Below are positions 33,101-44,865 of a stretch of 64,000 bases of DNA, piece after piece. The notes beneath the pieces are model-generated. The model ran no database searches and was not told where the DNA came from. It was given only the letters and a program-made list of their open reading frames with translations. This DNA is from Guadua angustifolia. Lineage: Eukaryota; Streptophyta; Magnoliopsida; Poales; Poaceae. Both the position numbers and the translations under genes were made by a program. The DNA is taken from contig CM070501.1 in the NCBI GenBank assembly GCA_036346375.1, forward strand, positions 52,741,326 to 52,805,325, in the 5' to 3' direction. Position 1 is the stretch's first letter. Each line of letters begins with the position of its first letter.

Positions 33101-33640
33101 TTTGCAACGAAGTGCAAAGTGAGCTGCAACAAAAACAAGTGGATTGCAACAAAAATGTTTCAAGGATTTCCTGTGTAACAACTGATATTAACTCATAAAA
33201 CATTTTGATTTTGCAACGTAGCTAACTATGATTACAATGTTGAGAATTATTTTTTTAAAAATTGAGTATTCAAACCAAATCATCACCTTGCAAGGATAAA
33301 AATCCTCTAATCGATAGCAGCACACCCAAATTTGATGCTCTTGCTACAAAAAATTGTGAAAGTGAAACAACGATTCTGGGCTTGCAACAAAAATTTCTTC
33401 AATTGCAACTAACCAATTGTAACAACTTGTGCAACAATGCAATAATACTAATGCAAAAAGAAAATAATGCAATGCAACAACAAATCGATGACTCCGCCAT
33501 AACAAAATACCTCTTACTACAAGATTTGAGGGAGAAACATTGCAACAAACAAAATTGCTTTATGTAATGATGAGGAAATCATGTTGCAACAAATTCGAGA
33601 AACATATACAACAAAAGCACACTTGGATGGAGAAGGATGT
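33101..33640. repeat. GCAACA-rich sequence, no gene
   Basis: The word GCAACA/TGCAAC recurs many times, and the stretch gives an open frame (33262-33567) rich in Asn, Gln and Lys. The frame has no domain and looks composition-driven. It resembles repeat-derived DNA, but no ends were found. Confidence 0.4.
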
Positions 33641-33924
33641 GCTTCAAGTAGCTTTACTTGTCAGAGGAGGAGACCGAGAGGCTACTCGATCACCGAAACT
33701 CCCTGATCTGATAAGGGCAAGACTAGCATGGTGCCTCTCCATTGGCCCACTCCACCCTGCCTCATTGTTGGTTATGCCACTCGCTGTCTATAGCTCCCCA
33801 CTCCTCTACTCCCTATTTGTCACATCACACCACAACACCCTCACCTCACTAAGACGAAGGGAGAAGGGAGAGAGAAAGGACTTGGAAGAGAGAATTGGGG
33901 GGGGGGGAGCGAGGATCTACTGTC

Positions 33925-34052
33925 TCTAATGTTGACGCCATGCAGAACTACAAGAATGGTTTGAGGGATATGAGGAGGGGGGTTGGGGAGCGAGCTGCCT
34001 CTAGTGTTGACGCCATGCAGTAACTACAAGTATGGCTTGAGGGATATGAGGA
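33925..34052. repeat. Local direct repeat, about 74-bp period
   Basis: The block TGTTGACGCCATGCAG..ACTACAAG.ATGG.TTGAGGGATATGAGG occurs twice (from about 33930 and from about 34004), next to the broken edge of the minus-strand P450 relic. Confidence 0.65.
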
Positions 34053-34074
34053 TTGCGGTGATTATTTCAAGATT

Positions 34075-34440
34075 GGAGGTGTGGGCCGGCTCGCGAAGGC
34101 GCCAGGTCTCGGGTCTTCATGGCTTCCTCCGCCGTAGCTGCCGAGGACGCCACCACTGTGGGCACGCGACCGAGGTGCAGAAGCATGACTGGGCCATGCA
34201 CTACTGCCAGCGACCGGAGCGCCCAGTGAGGCATAGTCCCTAAGAAAGGCAGGTGGCCGAGGAGCAGCAAGCCGAGGGGCGATGGAGGCAGTCTCCGGCC
34301 ATTGCTGCGTTCTAGAGAGGGCTTCTTGTTCTTGGTGGAGACGAGGACGGTGACAAGGAGGGAGAGGAGAGGTAGTCTGTACTGAGCTCGCTCCCGTTTT
34401 GTGTCTAACAATGGCGCGCGGAGAACATGCACCGTAGGAA
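34075..34440 (-). pseudogene. P450 exon-1 relic (minus strand)
   Basis: On the minus strand a frame shows a hydrophobic anchor (LPLLSLLVTVLVS), the hinge RRLPPSPLGLLLLGHL, GPVMLLHLGRVPTVVASS and EEAMKTRDLA. These match the first about 110 residues of copy C. It breaks off after the CxRP-like part at about 34075. The C-helix, I-helix and heme loop are absent here. It is a truncated copy with the same orientation as C, 2 kb downstream of it. Confidence 0.85.
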
Positions 34441-34499
34441 ACCAGATATATAGGCACAAAACTACCGGTAATGTATGATACCTAGTAAAAATCAAATCT

Positions 34500-35255
34500 A
34501 GCTAATTTGTTGGAGATATTTCTACTACTCTACTACCAGATGAAGTATAAATAAATACTACCTAATCCGATTCATTAAATCAAAAAAATGAGCTGGCCAT
34601 ATTGAATTTAATGTACAATAAAATGGCGCTTAATCTGTGGTGGACATGCATGTGTAGGTAACATCAGCGGTAGTGGTGCACTGGACTGCACTTCGTCGAC
34701 TTGAGACCAGGCGTACCGTGCTCACAGCGCAGCTGTAAGACAAGCAACGCAGGCATGCATGATCCATTGATCCATGAGGCTATGGTGTTTAGGTCAATGC
34801 CTCAATGGCGCTAGTGACGCGTTGATGGAAGCAAGCTTTGGAATTTAAGGGCACTGCTTACCGCAACCGGACGCTATCTTCCATGATCCTCTCGATCAGA
34901 TGTCAACATATTAAAAATGGACAGTCCATGCGAGCTGATTCTTCAGAAAACTATATGTTTCAAGAAAATTCTTCAGAAAACTTAACAAACCTTGGAAGGT
35001 AGAAAAACCGATTAAAGATTCAAACACAAGGTGATTAAGGTGTGGGCAATAGAAACGTAATTTAGCCGGGCGCGGCCTAATTACGAGTCGCGTACTGCGT
35101 ACAATACAGGACGCGTCAAGCAGCACGCGAGGCACCAAGGGGGCTCTGGGTGGGCTTGTTTGTTTTGGGCTATTCTCAGGCGCGTACAGTTGACTACGAC
35201 TTGGGTTGGACCTGGAAGGATCAGTCTGGCTTCCCAAGTCAAAGGACTTGTTAAC
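34500..35255. other. No gene seen
   Basis: Ordinary intergenic sequence between the P450 relic and a Stowaway MITE. The minus-strand open frame at 34911-35348 has no recognisable domain. Confidence 0.5.
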
Positions 35256-35257
35256 TA

Positions 35258-35514
35258 CTCCCTTCATTCCAAAATATAAGACGTGGTTTGACTTGGCACG
35301 ATCTCCTAAACTATACTTTGACCTTTGATTTCTCTTATCCAATATCATTCATACAAACAAAATCACTATCATTACAAAGTACTTTTAAATATGAATTCAA
35401 TGGTATCACTTTTATATCACAAAATTTTTATATAGTTAGACAAATCATTGGTCAAAGATTTCAAAGTTTGAATCTTGAAATGCGTGCGTACCTTATATTT
35501 TGGAATGGAGGGAG
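35258..35514. mobile_element. Stowaway-like MITE
   Basis: Ends CTCCCTTCATTCCAAAATAT and ATATTTTGGAATGGAGGGAG are inverted repeats extending inward with an AT-rich middle. TA is present on the left (35256-35257); the right duplication looks mutated (TG). Same group as 19353-19609 but a distinct copy. Confidence 0.85.
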
Positions 35515-36378
35515 TGGAAAATAAATTTAAAAAATCCTACTGTGATTGTCTTTGTAAGTATGTAACACTTAACTAAAAATTCTTGGATTTCTTACGGCCG
35601 GAGAACGTTCCGAGATTTGTTTTTGCAGTGGCCTGCTAACGATTTGGTCACCCCCTGAATTAATATAATCCCATTACCCTAAAAAAAGTTCTTGGATTTA
35701 AGAAGGGGTATTCGGTGGACCAACAGTCATTGACCAAAACTATAAATTTTTCGATAGAGCTATACATTTTGCACACACAACTGTATAGTCTTATGCAATG
35801 GTTTTATAACATCATAAATTCGATATATATATTTGAAATTTGCTAAAAGTAAAATACAAATAGTTTCAATCTCATACAAAATTCAAACCATCAGAATCGG
35901 AATCAATTTGGTCGACAAATTTATCTCATTAAAAAGATGATCTCCTAGTGTTTTTAAATTTTTGGATGTGGCAGTGTATTACTGACACCTCACCTAGATT
36001 CGCCCACGGTGGCAGCAAGCTCATACCCAGTTGGCTTCGCTGACAGCAAGTACTCGTGCCGAAGATGAAGGTGAAGGGGGTAGCATAGATTGGTAGATAC
36101 AAATCTAACGATTAAAATATCAATTGAAATTCTCAATAAACATTGTTGAGTGTTATTTAGAAAATCTATGTTATACACGCTCGATCACTTTGTATCAATT
36201 ATATACTACATTGTAATCCCAACATGCAGCCCGATCTGTCTGTGTAACACTTACATACCGGAATGCTAAGGTAAAGACATGAAAGCCCCACGTGTTAAAA
36301 CAAGCTAAATCCATGCATGCACAGTAGCATACGTACATTATCTTACTGTAATGGACCGAAAGACAGCAGCGATGCAGC
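35515..36378. other. 3' flank of P450 C, no gene seen
   Basis: AT-rich intergenic sequence without a supported gene. It presumably includes the 3' UTR of P450 C on the minus strand. No clear polyadenylation signal was assigned. Confidence 0.5.
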
Positions 36379-37223
36379 TCAAGGAGACCACGGCTTAGCA
36401 ACCAGATGCAGAGTCGTCTTGAGCCGCATGGACAGCCCGTACAGCTCGCTCATGTCCAGCGACGTCCCGCCGGCCGGCAACTCCCAGTCGAAGTGGTACA
36501 GCAGGCTCGCCAGCGCCAGCTCGATGGACGGCACGGCGAACCCGACCCCGGGGCATCCCCTCCTACCGGCGCCGAATGGCACGGAGCTGAAGTCCTGCCC
36601 AAGGACGTACTCCGCCGGCCCGTCCGCGAACCGCTCCGGCACGAACTCTTCGGCGCGCTCCCACGTCGCCGGGTCCCGGCCGATGGCCCAGGCGTTGATC
36701 ATTACGCGGGTCCTCGCCGGGACGAAGTAGCCGAGTAGCTCGGTGTCCTGGAGCGTCTCCCGGGGCACGAGGAGCGGCACCGGCGCGTGCAGCCGGAGCG
36801 TCTCCTTGACCACAGCCTTGAGGTAGAGCAGCTTGTCCAGGTGGTCCCCGGTGACGTGGCCGGCGCCGCCGACGGCCGCGCGGATCTCGTCCTGGAGCTT
36901 GCGCATCTCGCGCGGGTGGACGGTGAGCTCCGCCATGGCCCATTCCAAAGTCGTGTAGGTGGTGTCCGTGGCGGCGGCAAACATGTCCTGTTCGATGGCG
37001 TGCATATATCATGTGCCGATTCATTTGGTGCGTCAATTACGTGAATCAAATGTAGTACATGCATGACTGAACTTAGTCAACTGTCTTGACTTCTAAGATG
37101 CATGGACTTAGGAGGTTTGGTATGCAGCTGAGCAGTACATTACATGTGGACTGCCGAGTACTGACATCGACAACTGAGATGGCAGCGTTCGATGCATGCA
37201 CATCGAGAGATCTTTTAACGTTA

Positions 37224-37787
37224 AGGGATAGTACTGTTCATATCTATAGTTCATATCTATACATGTGAACTAAAATCTTCTCCACGGATATACCCGTGAA
37301 GGGTCGCGAGCGAAAAATCTCGTCTATACCCGTCGCCCGTGGGTACCCGATACCCGCGAGTATACCCGTTTATCCGCTACCATCAAAAATCTTTTTGATG
37401 AAGTTATAGGTATTAACTACATTGGATTAAAGAATGATTATTAATGATTCAAAATTTTAAATGTACATGAGAATAAGAATTAAAATGATATATGCAGGCA
37501 AATAATACACGAATACTTAAGTTCAACAATTATTGAAATGAGTTACCACAAATTGAAGATCAAGGGGCCAACTGAGTGCCTGTTCTAGCCCGTATATCAA
37601 TAGGATATGACGGGTAATCGGGCGGAACGGGTATGGGTGAAGCTCCTCCATACCTATACCCGTTTGCCCGTCGGGTAGAGTTTCACCTCCATAAACATAC
37701 CCGCGGGTAATAAAAGAGGAACATGCACATCTCTATTAGGGTTTTTTACCCGCAGATACATAGATAATCCGGTAAGATTTTCATCCC
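37224..37787. mobile_element. hAT-like element in P450 C intron
   Basis: An 8-bp duplication TAACGTTA (37216-37223 and 37788-37795) brackets 564 bp ending TTTTCATCCC. The inside has many subterminal ACCCGT/ACGGGT words near both ends, as in plant hAT elements. The left terminus (AGGGATAG) matches the right only over about 5 bases, so the left end may be altered. No transposase. Confidence 0.7.
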
Positions 37788-38513
37788 TAACGTTACCTCT
37801 TAGTATTATTTTAATATAAAATTTGGCATATTTAAAAGTACGGTAAAAGGTTTCCTATCTTGAACCGGTGGATGCAGGTCCAGTTGGCAAACAGCTTGGG
37901 GGCCCCGGATAAGATGGAACGGTATGTGTCTAGCCAGTGGCATGTGCTTGGGTCGGGTGGACGGGAAAGAGCCACCCTTCTGAGAACCGAGCGTAGCCGG
38001 TTGGCCGAGCTAGCTCGACTGTATCAAGCGGCACACCTGCTCCCATTGGACCCATCCATCCTAATAAAAATAAATACACATACGTACGTGTTAACAGGAA
38101 TTACTGTAGAGGACGTGCACCTTGTGTCCGTGTGTTGGATGAGTGTTGTGTGAGTCACCTTTACCAAAAATAGTGCAATCCTTCTCCATCACACACACAA
38201 GTAGTTGTTCTAGAGATTTTATCGTATCGTTGAGATACTGAAATTTACATTGAAATAGTATTAAGATGTGTTAAAAGTTGATCCCTCTACTCTTTAATTT
38301 TTTTTTATCACTTGTATACTTTTTTACCTCTTAGTACTATTGCAATGTAAATTTAATTTGGATAATAAAACGCCTCTTTACCTAAAGTAAAGGTTGTACG
38401 TGCCAAAATGTAAGTGATACGAGACTTTTTATTATCCTCAAAGTACTAAAATTTACATTAATATAGTATTATGAGACATTAGAGTTGGTATATCTATCTT
38501 TTAATTTTTATAC

Positions 38514-38892
38514 GGGAACGATCGCTTGCAGACTTCATGCTTCGTATAAACACCGTGCAAACCAACTAAGAAAAGTTTCAAAAAATTCTGAAAAAAATCA
38601 TGGATGTACATCTCATCTTACCCCATCTACATATAAAATTTCATGATCAAATTCGTCATATGCTAGAAGTTACAAAAAAGACAAATTTAGGGTGCATTTG
38701 AACTATTCAAGTTTGTCAGAAATTTATCTTTTTGTAACTTCTAGCATAGGACGAATTTGATCATGAAATTTTATATGTAAATGGGGTAAGATGAGATGTA
38801 CATCCATGATTTTTTTTCAAAATTTTTTGAAACTTTTCTTAGTTGATTTACAGTGTTTGCACGGAAAGCATGAGTACACAGCAGTCATTCCC
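38514..38892. mobile_element. Foldback MITE in P450 C intron
   Basis: 379 bp is almost entirely an inverted repeat. The left arm (GGGAACGATCGC, then AACTAAGAAAAGTTTC, CATGGATGTACATCTCATC) is mirrored in the right arm (GATGAGATGTACATCCATG, GAAACTTTTCTTAGTTG, CATTCCC). An 8-bp duplication TTTTATAC lies at 38506-38513 and 38893-38900. An RNA from it would form a hairpin of roughly 170-bp arms. Confidence 0.88.
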
Positions 38893-40052
38893 TTTTATAC
38901 CTTACTTAAAACTTTAATGTAAATTTTGTAACCTCCAGATAGTCTCGAGCGATGTACATGCAGATGGCACGGTACTGTTAGAACGGAGAAACTTAATTGC
39001 ATGCACGCGCCACCCTCTTGCAGATCAAGTTGTTGTTCGTCGTGGCTCCCACGCTTCACTGGAATAATTAACTGAAAATACGTGCGTACGTACCAGGATA
39101 ATGGCCTTGATGCCGACCATGTCGAACCGTACTCCTCCGGCCTCCTCGTCCTCCGTCTCGCTCACGTCCAACAGCACGTCCACGAAGTCCCGGTGGTCGT
39201 CCTCGCCGTCCCCCACTGACCGGCCGCTGCGGCGCCGATAGCGGTGGTCCGCGATGACCCGCTCGAGCAACCCGTCCAGCAGCTCGGACGTGCGCGCCGC
39301 CCTGGCGTCCAGCCCCATCAGCGTGTCCACCCACGACAGCCACGGCACGAACTCCCCCACCGTGACCGATCCGAGAAGCTCCTCAAACTCGGCGAACACC
39401 TTCCTCAGCTTCTCTCCCCCGTCGTCGCCGTTGAGCCCGTAGTCGCCGTCGCCGAATGATGCGCGCGAGATGATGGAGTTCGCGTAGGACATGAGCAGGT
39501 CGCTCAGGTTCACGACGGCCGGAAGCGACCCGGCACGGCGTACTCGGTCGAGAAGGTGGCGACCTCTTGCTCCCGGACGCGGCGGAAGAAGAGGATGCGG
39601 CGCGGGCTGAGGAGGTGGAGCACGCTGACGCGTCGAGCCTTGCGCCAGTAGTCGCCGTAGGGGGCGAAGACCATGTCGCGGCCGTAGAGGAGGCGCTCAG
39701 CCATGCGCACCCTGGGACGGCTCGCGAAGGCCAGGTCGCGGGTCTTCATGGCCTCCTGGGCCGCGGCCGCGGAGGAGGCCACGACGGTGGGCACGCGGCC
39801 GAGGCGCAGGAGCATGACCGGACCGTGCGCCTCCGCCAGCGACCGGAGCTTCCGGTGCGGCAAGGACCCAAGAAGGGGGAGGTGGCCGAGGATGGGAAGG
39901 CCCAGCGGCGACGGAGGCAGCCGTCGGCCATCGCTGCAGGATGAAGGAGGCTTCTTGTACTTGGTGAAAAGGAGGAGGGAGAAGATGGGTATGAGCAAGG
40001 TGAGGAGGAGCAGTGGTGAGTGCAACAGTGCAACAAGTGATGAGACCTCCAT

Positions 40053-40770
40053 GTCTGTAAGCAAGTACAGTTTATGTCCAATAAATAATGCAACTGTTTA
40101 TCAATAAGTTGTCTCATTTTTTCTCAGCCGGATAAATAATAGTCAACATTATCAAAGGCACGTAGTGTGTGTGTATATATATAGACGCAGCAGGGGTAAT
40201 ATAAACACTAGTCTCGGAGGTAATTATTAATGTGAATGCCTTGTCTTCGGCAAAATGAAGCCATTTGTGGTGCAAAAGAAAAGCAGCCTTCGTTCCGTGG
40301 ACGTGATACTAGCAAGAGTAGCGCACTGCATGAACTGTTCATCAAAATAGTTTTATAGATTTAATTTTTTACAAATTTAGCGTCTAGCTATGCAATTGTG
40401 GTAGTGCACTAGTACCGGTTACCAGCTCCCACCATGGCAGCTGCACTGCCCTTTCACGGTTACATGGCTCTTCCACACTAAATAATGAGACTATTTTTGT
40501 AATTTTTGTTGCACAACGGCTAGATTTGAAAAAATAAAGTTTACGGGACCATTTTCATAATAAGTTCACGCTTTGTTGCACTAAGTGTATTTTGATAAAG
40601 TGCTCAAGTAGCAAAACCAACCTCTATGGTGCTGTCTTTTCTCTTTGGTGAAGCCTAACAAGAAAATACTGAAATAATCACAATTCTAAAATTCGCAAGA
40701 GGTTTTTTTTCACATAAACAGAGAATGAGAGTAAGATTTTGGAAAATTTATAGGTTTTAAATGGGGATGT
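40053..40770. other. Upstream region of P450 C, no gene
   Basis: Contains the probable TATA box at 40174-40184. Nothing else is recognised up to the solo LTR. Confidence 0.5.
40174..40184 (-). promoter_or_regulatory. Probable TATA box of P450 C
   Basis: On the minus strand GTCTATATATATAC lies about 125 bp upstream of the ATG at 40052, a suitable place for a TATA box with a short leader. It borders a GT/TA microsatellite, so the match could be incidental. Confidence 0.5.
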
Positions 40771-41820
40771 TGTCGGCGTATTCCACCAGACAGACCCGAG
40801 TCTACAGACCGGGTTTGGTTCAGTAGGAGGGCGTTTTCGCGGCTGGCAAACCCTAGCGAGTGAAAACCCTAATGACTCCTGCACGAAGGGCTCCGGAGCC
40901 TATGAACTAAGATGACACAAAGATTTTTACCCAGGTTCAGGCCCCCTCCACCAGGGTAATAGCCTTACGTCCTGCTAAATCTTTTATAGAATGTTTGAAG
41001 CTAATACAGAGCTTTCGGGTTACAAGTTCTTCCTTAGGCTCTACTGCTGAACTCTCGATTGTTCGACCTCCCTTCCCCATGCACCCTCCCTTATATAGCC
41101 CAGGCTAACGGGGGTAGGTAAAAGGGGGGTCATCATGCTGATCTTCATACATTTATTACTCCTTCCCATGCTGTCCCGTTCCTCCAGCCTCCTTAAATGC
41201 CGACGTATGGCTTCGCCCGGTCCGCTCGGGATGTGACCCTTTTGCGACGGGTAGGTGAGAGACGTCAGAGGAATGGGCTTGTAGCAGAAATCCTCGCAGT
41301 CAAGTGACCTGACACAGCAGGCCTGCCGTCTGGCATAGTACGATAGGGGAAGGAAACTTCGAGGCGAAGCCACCTTGCCCCACCCTTTTGCCTTGCGACG
41401 GGGCGAGCAGGGCGTCCTCGCCCACCTGCTCGCCCGAACGCCACGTGGGCGTCGCCCGGCGGGCGTGCGTTTCGCTCACCCGCTGCCAAAGCCGCCACGG
41501 GCCGGGCGCCGGCGAGCAGAGCGTCTCGCCCACTGCCGCCGGACGCCACATGGGCCGGCACTGCCGGCCGAGGCGTGTTTCGCCCACCCGCTGCTAGGTC
41601 GCCACGTGAGCTAGGCGCCGGCGAAGCGAGCGTTCTCGCCCACCGCCGCCGAACGCCACGTGGGCGGCACGGCCGGCGGGCGTGTTTCGCCACCCGCCGC
41701 CAGCCGCCATGTGGGCTAGGCGTCGGGCGAACAGGGCGTCCTCGCCCACCTGCTCACCGGACGCCACGTGGGCCGCATTTGTGCGTCGGTGAGAGTACCC
41801 CAGCGTAGAGTACGTTGACA
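40771..41820 (-). mobile_element. Solo LTR of the second Gypsy family
   Basis: 1050 bp starting TGTCGGCGTATTCC and ending TACGTTGACA, flanked by the 5-bp duplication GATGT at 40766-40770 and 41821-41825. No internal domain remains, so it arose by LTR-LTR recombination. The first about 250 bp closely match the LTR at 54840-56205. By comparison with that element it reads on the minus strand, where CTATATAAGG at about 41091-41098 is the TATA box. Its GC-rich U3 part (41390-41790) holds four CACGTG boxes. Confidence 0.9.
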
Positions 41821-41838
41821 GATGTAACCTAAGAGTAA

Positions 41839-42078
41839 TTTCTAAAACCATGTGGTTTTTTTTTTGCAAAAGGACTTGATCTGCACCTGGATACAATTTT
41901 TCGGAACCATAAGGCTTTTTTTTTTTGCAAAAGAGCTAGTGGAGGGATTCTTCGTAATATTTCTAGAACCACAAGTCCTTTGTTGCAAAAGAGCTGGTGT
42001 GAGGACTCTTTGCAAATTTTCTAGAATTAGGAGAGTTTTTTTTGAAAAACAGCCAACAAAGGGGGTTATTACAAATCT
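41839..42078. repeat. Degenerate tandem repeat, about 60-bp period
   Basis: Four diverged units start TTCTA(A/G)AACC or similar at about 41839, 41897, 41960 and 42018. Each has a T-run, GCAAAA and a GGA-type end. It lies directly beside the solo LTR. Origin unknown. Confidence 0.6.
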
Positions 42079-42159
42079 GCTGATATGGACACCCCGCCCT
42101 CGCACATATTCTCTCCGCTTTACGATAGGTAATATGGGACAATTGCATATTTAGCGTTA

Positions 42160-42570
42160 GGGTTTTTAGAAGTGATCACTTTTCTAACATTTATTACCTT
42201 GTTTTTTTCTCAAATCTAGCCTTCTTCTGATCGGAATTGCAAAATTAGCCTCCTCCCTCAACGCGGAAGGCACGGCTGCCACATCCAGGGAGTGCGGGAA
42301 CTAGCCTGCCACTCCTCGGGAGAGTAGGATCACCCGAGTGAGGCAGGCGGTAGGCGAGTGTGGAAGTTGCTATTGCCGCAGTCGGCAAGCGTTGGAGGCG
42401 GGCGAGAGAGGTGGGCGCGGTAGCCTACCGTTGCAGCCGAGTGCGGGAGGCTGCCTTCCGTATGTTTTGTGTTAGGGAGAGAACTGGTTTTGCAATTTTG
42501 ATAAGGAGGAGACTAGATTAAATAAAAGAAAAGATAAAAAGAGTCAGAGCAATGATCACTTCGGGTTTTT
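42160..42570. repeat. Imperfect inverted repeat with GC-rich centre
   Basis: The left arm (TTTTTAGAAGTGATCACTT, AATCTAGCC, AATTGCAAAA) is matched by the right arm (TTTTGCAATT, GACTAGATT, GATCACTTCGGGTTTTTAGG). The centre is GC-rich. MITE-like, but no duplication could be assigned. Confidence 0.45.
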
Positions 42571-43042
42571 AGGATTCTCACATTTGACTCCAAGGACGAT
42601 AATTGCATACGTCGACATAAGTCACATTACAGCGCGACTTTGGAAGTTGACGAGTACTGCACGCAAAATGCAGCTATATAAATACAAGACGCTCGGCGAC
42701 GGCAACCATACGAATTGTGTTTTGATGATGAGTTCATTTTGGCCGGGGGGTACGCACGGCGCTCTATTATTCACGTGTCGATGGAAACGACCGGCAAATG
42801 CTTGCTGCGAGAGTGCAAGTGGTAAACTGATTACTGTATAGCGACAGTATTCTCGCTGGAGATGATGACAAAAGTAATCAGACTAAAACTGGTAGAGACG
42901 TGTAAATTTAGTCCAAATGTGGCTACAGATATGAGTGAAGCATTCTACGAGTTTCGTGAAAGATCTAGCTAGGGCGGTTTTCTCTATTTTTTAATGTGTG
43001 CAAGTTAGCTGGGTTGCGCGGTTTGTTTATAGACCCTAGCAT

Positions 43043-44528
43043 TAGGGATGGAAAAACAGCTCGAGACTCGCGGCTCGGCTCGGATTGGTGCGACTCGGCT
43101 CGGCTCGGTGCGGCTCGGCTCGGTGCATCAACGAGCCGAGCCTGAGTCTACCGTCTGGCTCGGTGCTACAATGAGCCGAGCCTAAGCCGGCTCGCGAGCG
43201 GCTCATTGGCTTGTTAGGCTCGGTAAAATTCAGACATTCAGAATCACTTTCACTAATCACTAATCAATTATCCAAATTACATGAGGGTTTAGTGATTCAG
43301 TCATTCAATCGGCCATAGCCCACAGACTAATCACTTTCACTAATCACTAATCAATTATACAAAATTATCCACAGCCCGCAGACATTCAATTGGCTTGGCA
43401 TTCATACATTCATATTGAACAAGAAACATACAATGAAATATAGAATGCATGAGGGTTTAGTGATTCAGTCTGACATAAGTAACATAACACAAAGTGTATA
43501 CAAAAGTAACAAAACACCCTTCCATTGTTCCATACTTCCATAGTTCCATTTCCATAGTTCTATTCCATTCTTGCAGTCTTGCAGACTCCAGAAGTACAGA
43601 GGAGAGCAGTAGAGCTAGAGGCTAGAGCACTGAGGCGGGCCCACATGCCAGGCGGCTCACGAGCTAGCTCGGCTCGGCTCGAGGCTCGACCGAGCCCGAG
43701 CCGAGCTTAGTTTTCAGCTCGACAAAGACAATGAGCCGAGCCTGGCTCGACTCGCAAACTGAAGAGCTTGGTCGAGCCGAGCCGGGCTCGGTCCGGCTCG
43801 ATTCCACCTAGGGGTGAAAACGGTATCGGTAATTCCCGAAATTCCGAAAACCGTTTTCGAAATTTTTCAACCGGACGTGTCGGTATCGGTAATTTTCGGA
43901 ATCGGAATCGGTAATTTTTGTCGGAAACGATAACGGTAACGGTTTTGATCGGTTCCGACCGCTTCCTTCGATATCCGGAAAAATCGGTAAATTCGTCGGT
44001 AATTACCGGAATTATTCCAGCCCACAAATCACACTCCTTCGGTCACTAAAACGCCCATAACTTTTTACTCGAACTCCGACTTAGGTGATTTTGGACTCTA
44101 TGCGAAGATTATCACGAGGGCTACAATCTTCACCCATTTTCATGATTTAACCAATCATAGATATTTTTAAATATCATAAAAACAAAACTCTAATGTAGTC
44201 ATTCAAGTCTAAAATTTGATGTGTGTTCATCGTAAATTTGTGAATATTTATTAATTACTAATTTCTATGTGGATGTACTATTTGTGTGAATTTTTGAAGT
44301 CAATTGGTGGTACATGTCCTTACGACGTTCTGGGTCTCTTTTTCGATTCGATCGTTACTAATATAGATTTTGTATCAATTTTCGTTTCCGATATTTTGAA
44401 TTACCGATGCCGTTTTGTTTCCGTAGTTATCGATTCCGATATTGTTTCCGAGAAAAAATATGAAAACAGAAATGGTTTTAGTGTTTTCCGACCATTTCCG
44501 ACCGTTTTCACCCCTGATTCCACCCCTA
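43043..44528. mobile_element. hAT element (outer), host of a nested hAT
   Basis: Ends TAGGGATGGAA and TTCCACCCCTA are 11-bp inverted repeats with one mismatch. The 8-bp duplication CCTAGCAT lies at 43035-43042 and 44529-44536. Without the nested element it is about 770 bp. Both subterminal regions are packed with GAGCCGAGC/GCTCGGCTCG words, the kind of subterminal repeat that hAT transposases bind. No transposase gene is present, so it would need one in trans. Confidence 0.92.
43809..44516. mobile_element. hAT element (inner, nested)
   Basis: Inverted ends TAGGGGTGAAAACGGT and ACCGTTTTCACCCCTG match over 15 of 16 bases. The 8-bp duplication ATTCCACC lies at 43801-43808 and 44517-44524. It landed about 12 bp from the right end of the outer hAT. 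Subterminal parts carry many CGGTAATT/TTTCCGA-type words. Non-autonomous, 708 bp. Confidence 0.93.
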
Positions 44529-44536
44529 CCTAGCAT

Positions 44537-44865
44537 ACCAGAGATACACTAAGCACACTGCTAATCACCTATTGTTTTTAGATCAGGGCGGAGACAGGGC
44601 TTGGGCCTCCGGGGCGTGGACTGGGGTCTGGGTCTGATATAAAAAAACTCACGTAAAATATGTTAAGAAGTTTAACAAAATTACAAATTGGTTCAAGAAA
44701 GTGTGATCCGGTTTAAGGCTTAGGCTTAGAATTGTACATATGAAACTATCTATAAAATTTCAGTTTTAGCACCACATGAAAAGTGTCAACTACTTCCTAA
44801 TTTGGGAGCTTTCTACACTATCCTGAGAATTATGTACCTAAAATAACGTATAGAATTACAATCAG
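44537..44865. other. No gene seen
   Basis: Short AT-rich flank between the hAT nest and the GH27 fragment. No feature recognised. Confidence 0.5.

Larger units (their letters stand above)
36379..40052 (-). pseudogene. Cytochrome P450 C (CYP71 clan) with frameshift
   Basis: Minus-strand, two-exon P450. Exon 1 is 39094-40052, exon 2 is 36379-36987, and the intron is 36988-39093 (2106 bp). Exon 2 starts with the I-helix FAAATDTT, then ETLR, PERF and heme loop FGAGRRGCPG, and ends at a normal stop. Exon 1 has an N-terminal anchor, RRLPPSP hinge, FAPYGDYWRKARR and the NLSDLL...VDTLMGLDARAART part. Near 39540 the frame slips. The upstream frame ends VATFSTEYAVPGRF and stops, while the correct continuation is one base out of frame. 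The length of 959 bp is one short of 960, fitting a single-base deletion. Apart from this the gene looks intact, so it is either a young pseudogene or a base error. It is more diverged than A and B are from each other and in the opposite orientation. Confidence 0.85.

Noticed and set aside
33262..33929. Two open frames rich in Asn/Gln or charged residues
   Set aside because: They follow a GCAACA-rich repeat and a G-run; no start context or domain.
36317..36738. Plus-strand open frames over P450 C exon 2
   Set aside because: Shadows of the minus-strand heme-domain exon, caused by high GC at third positions.
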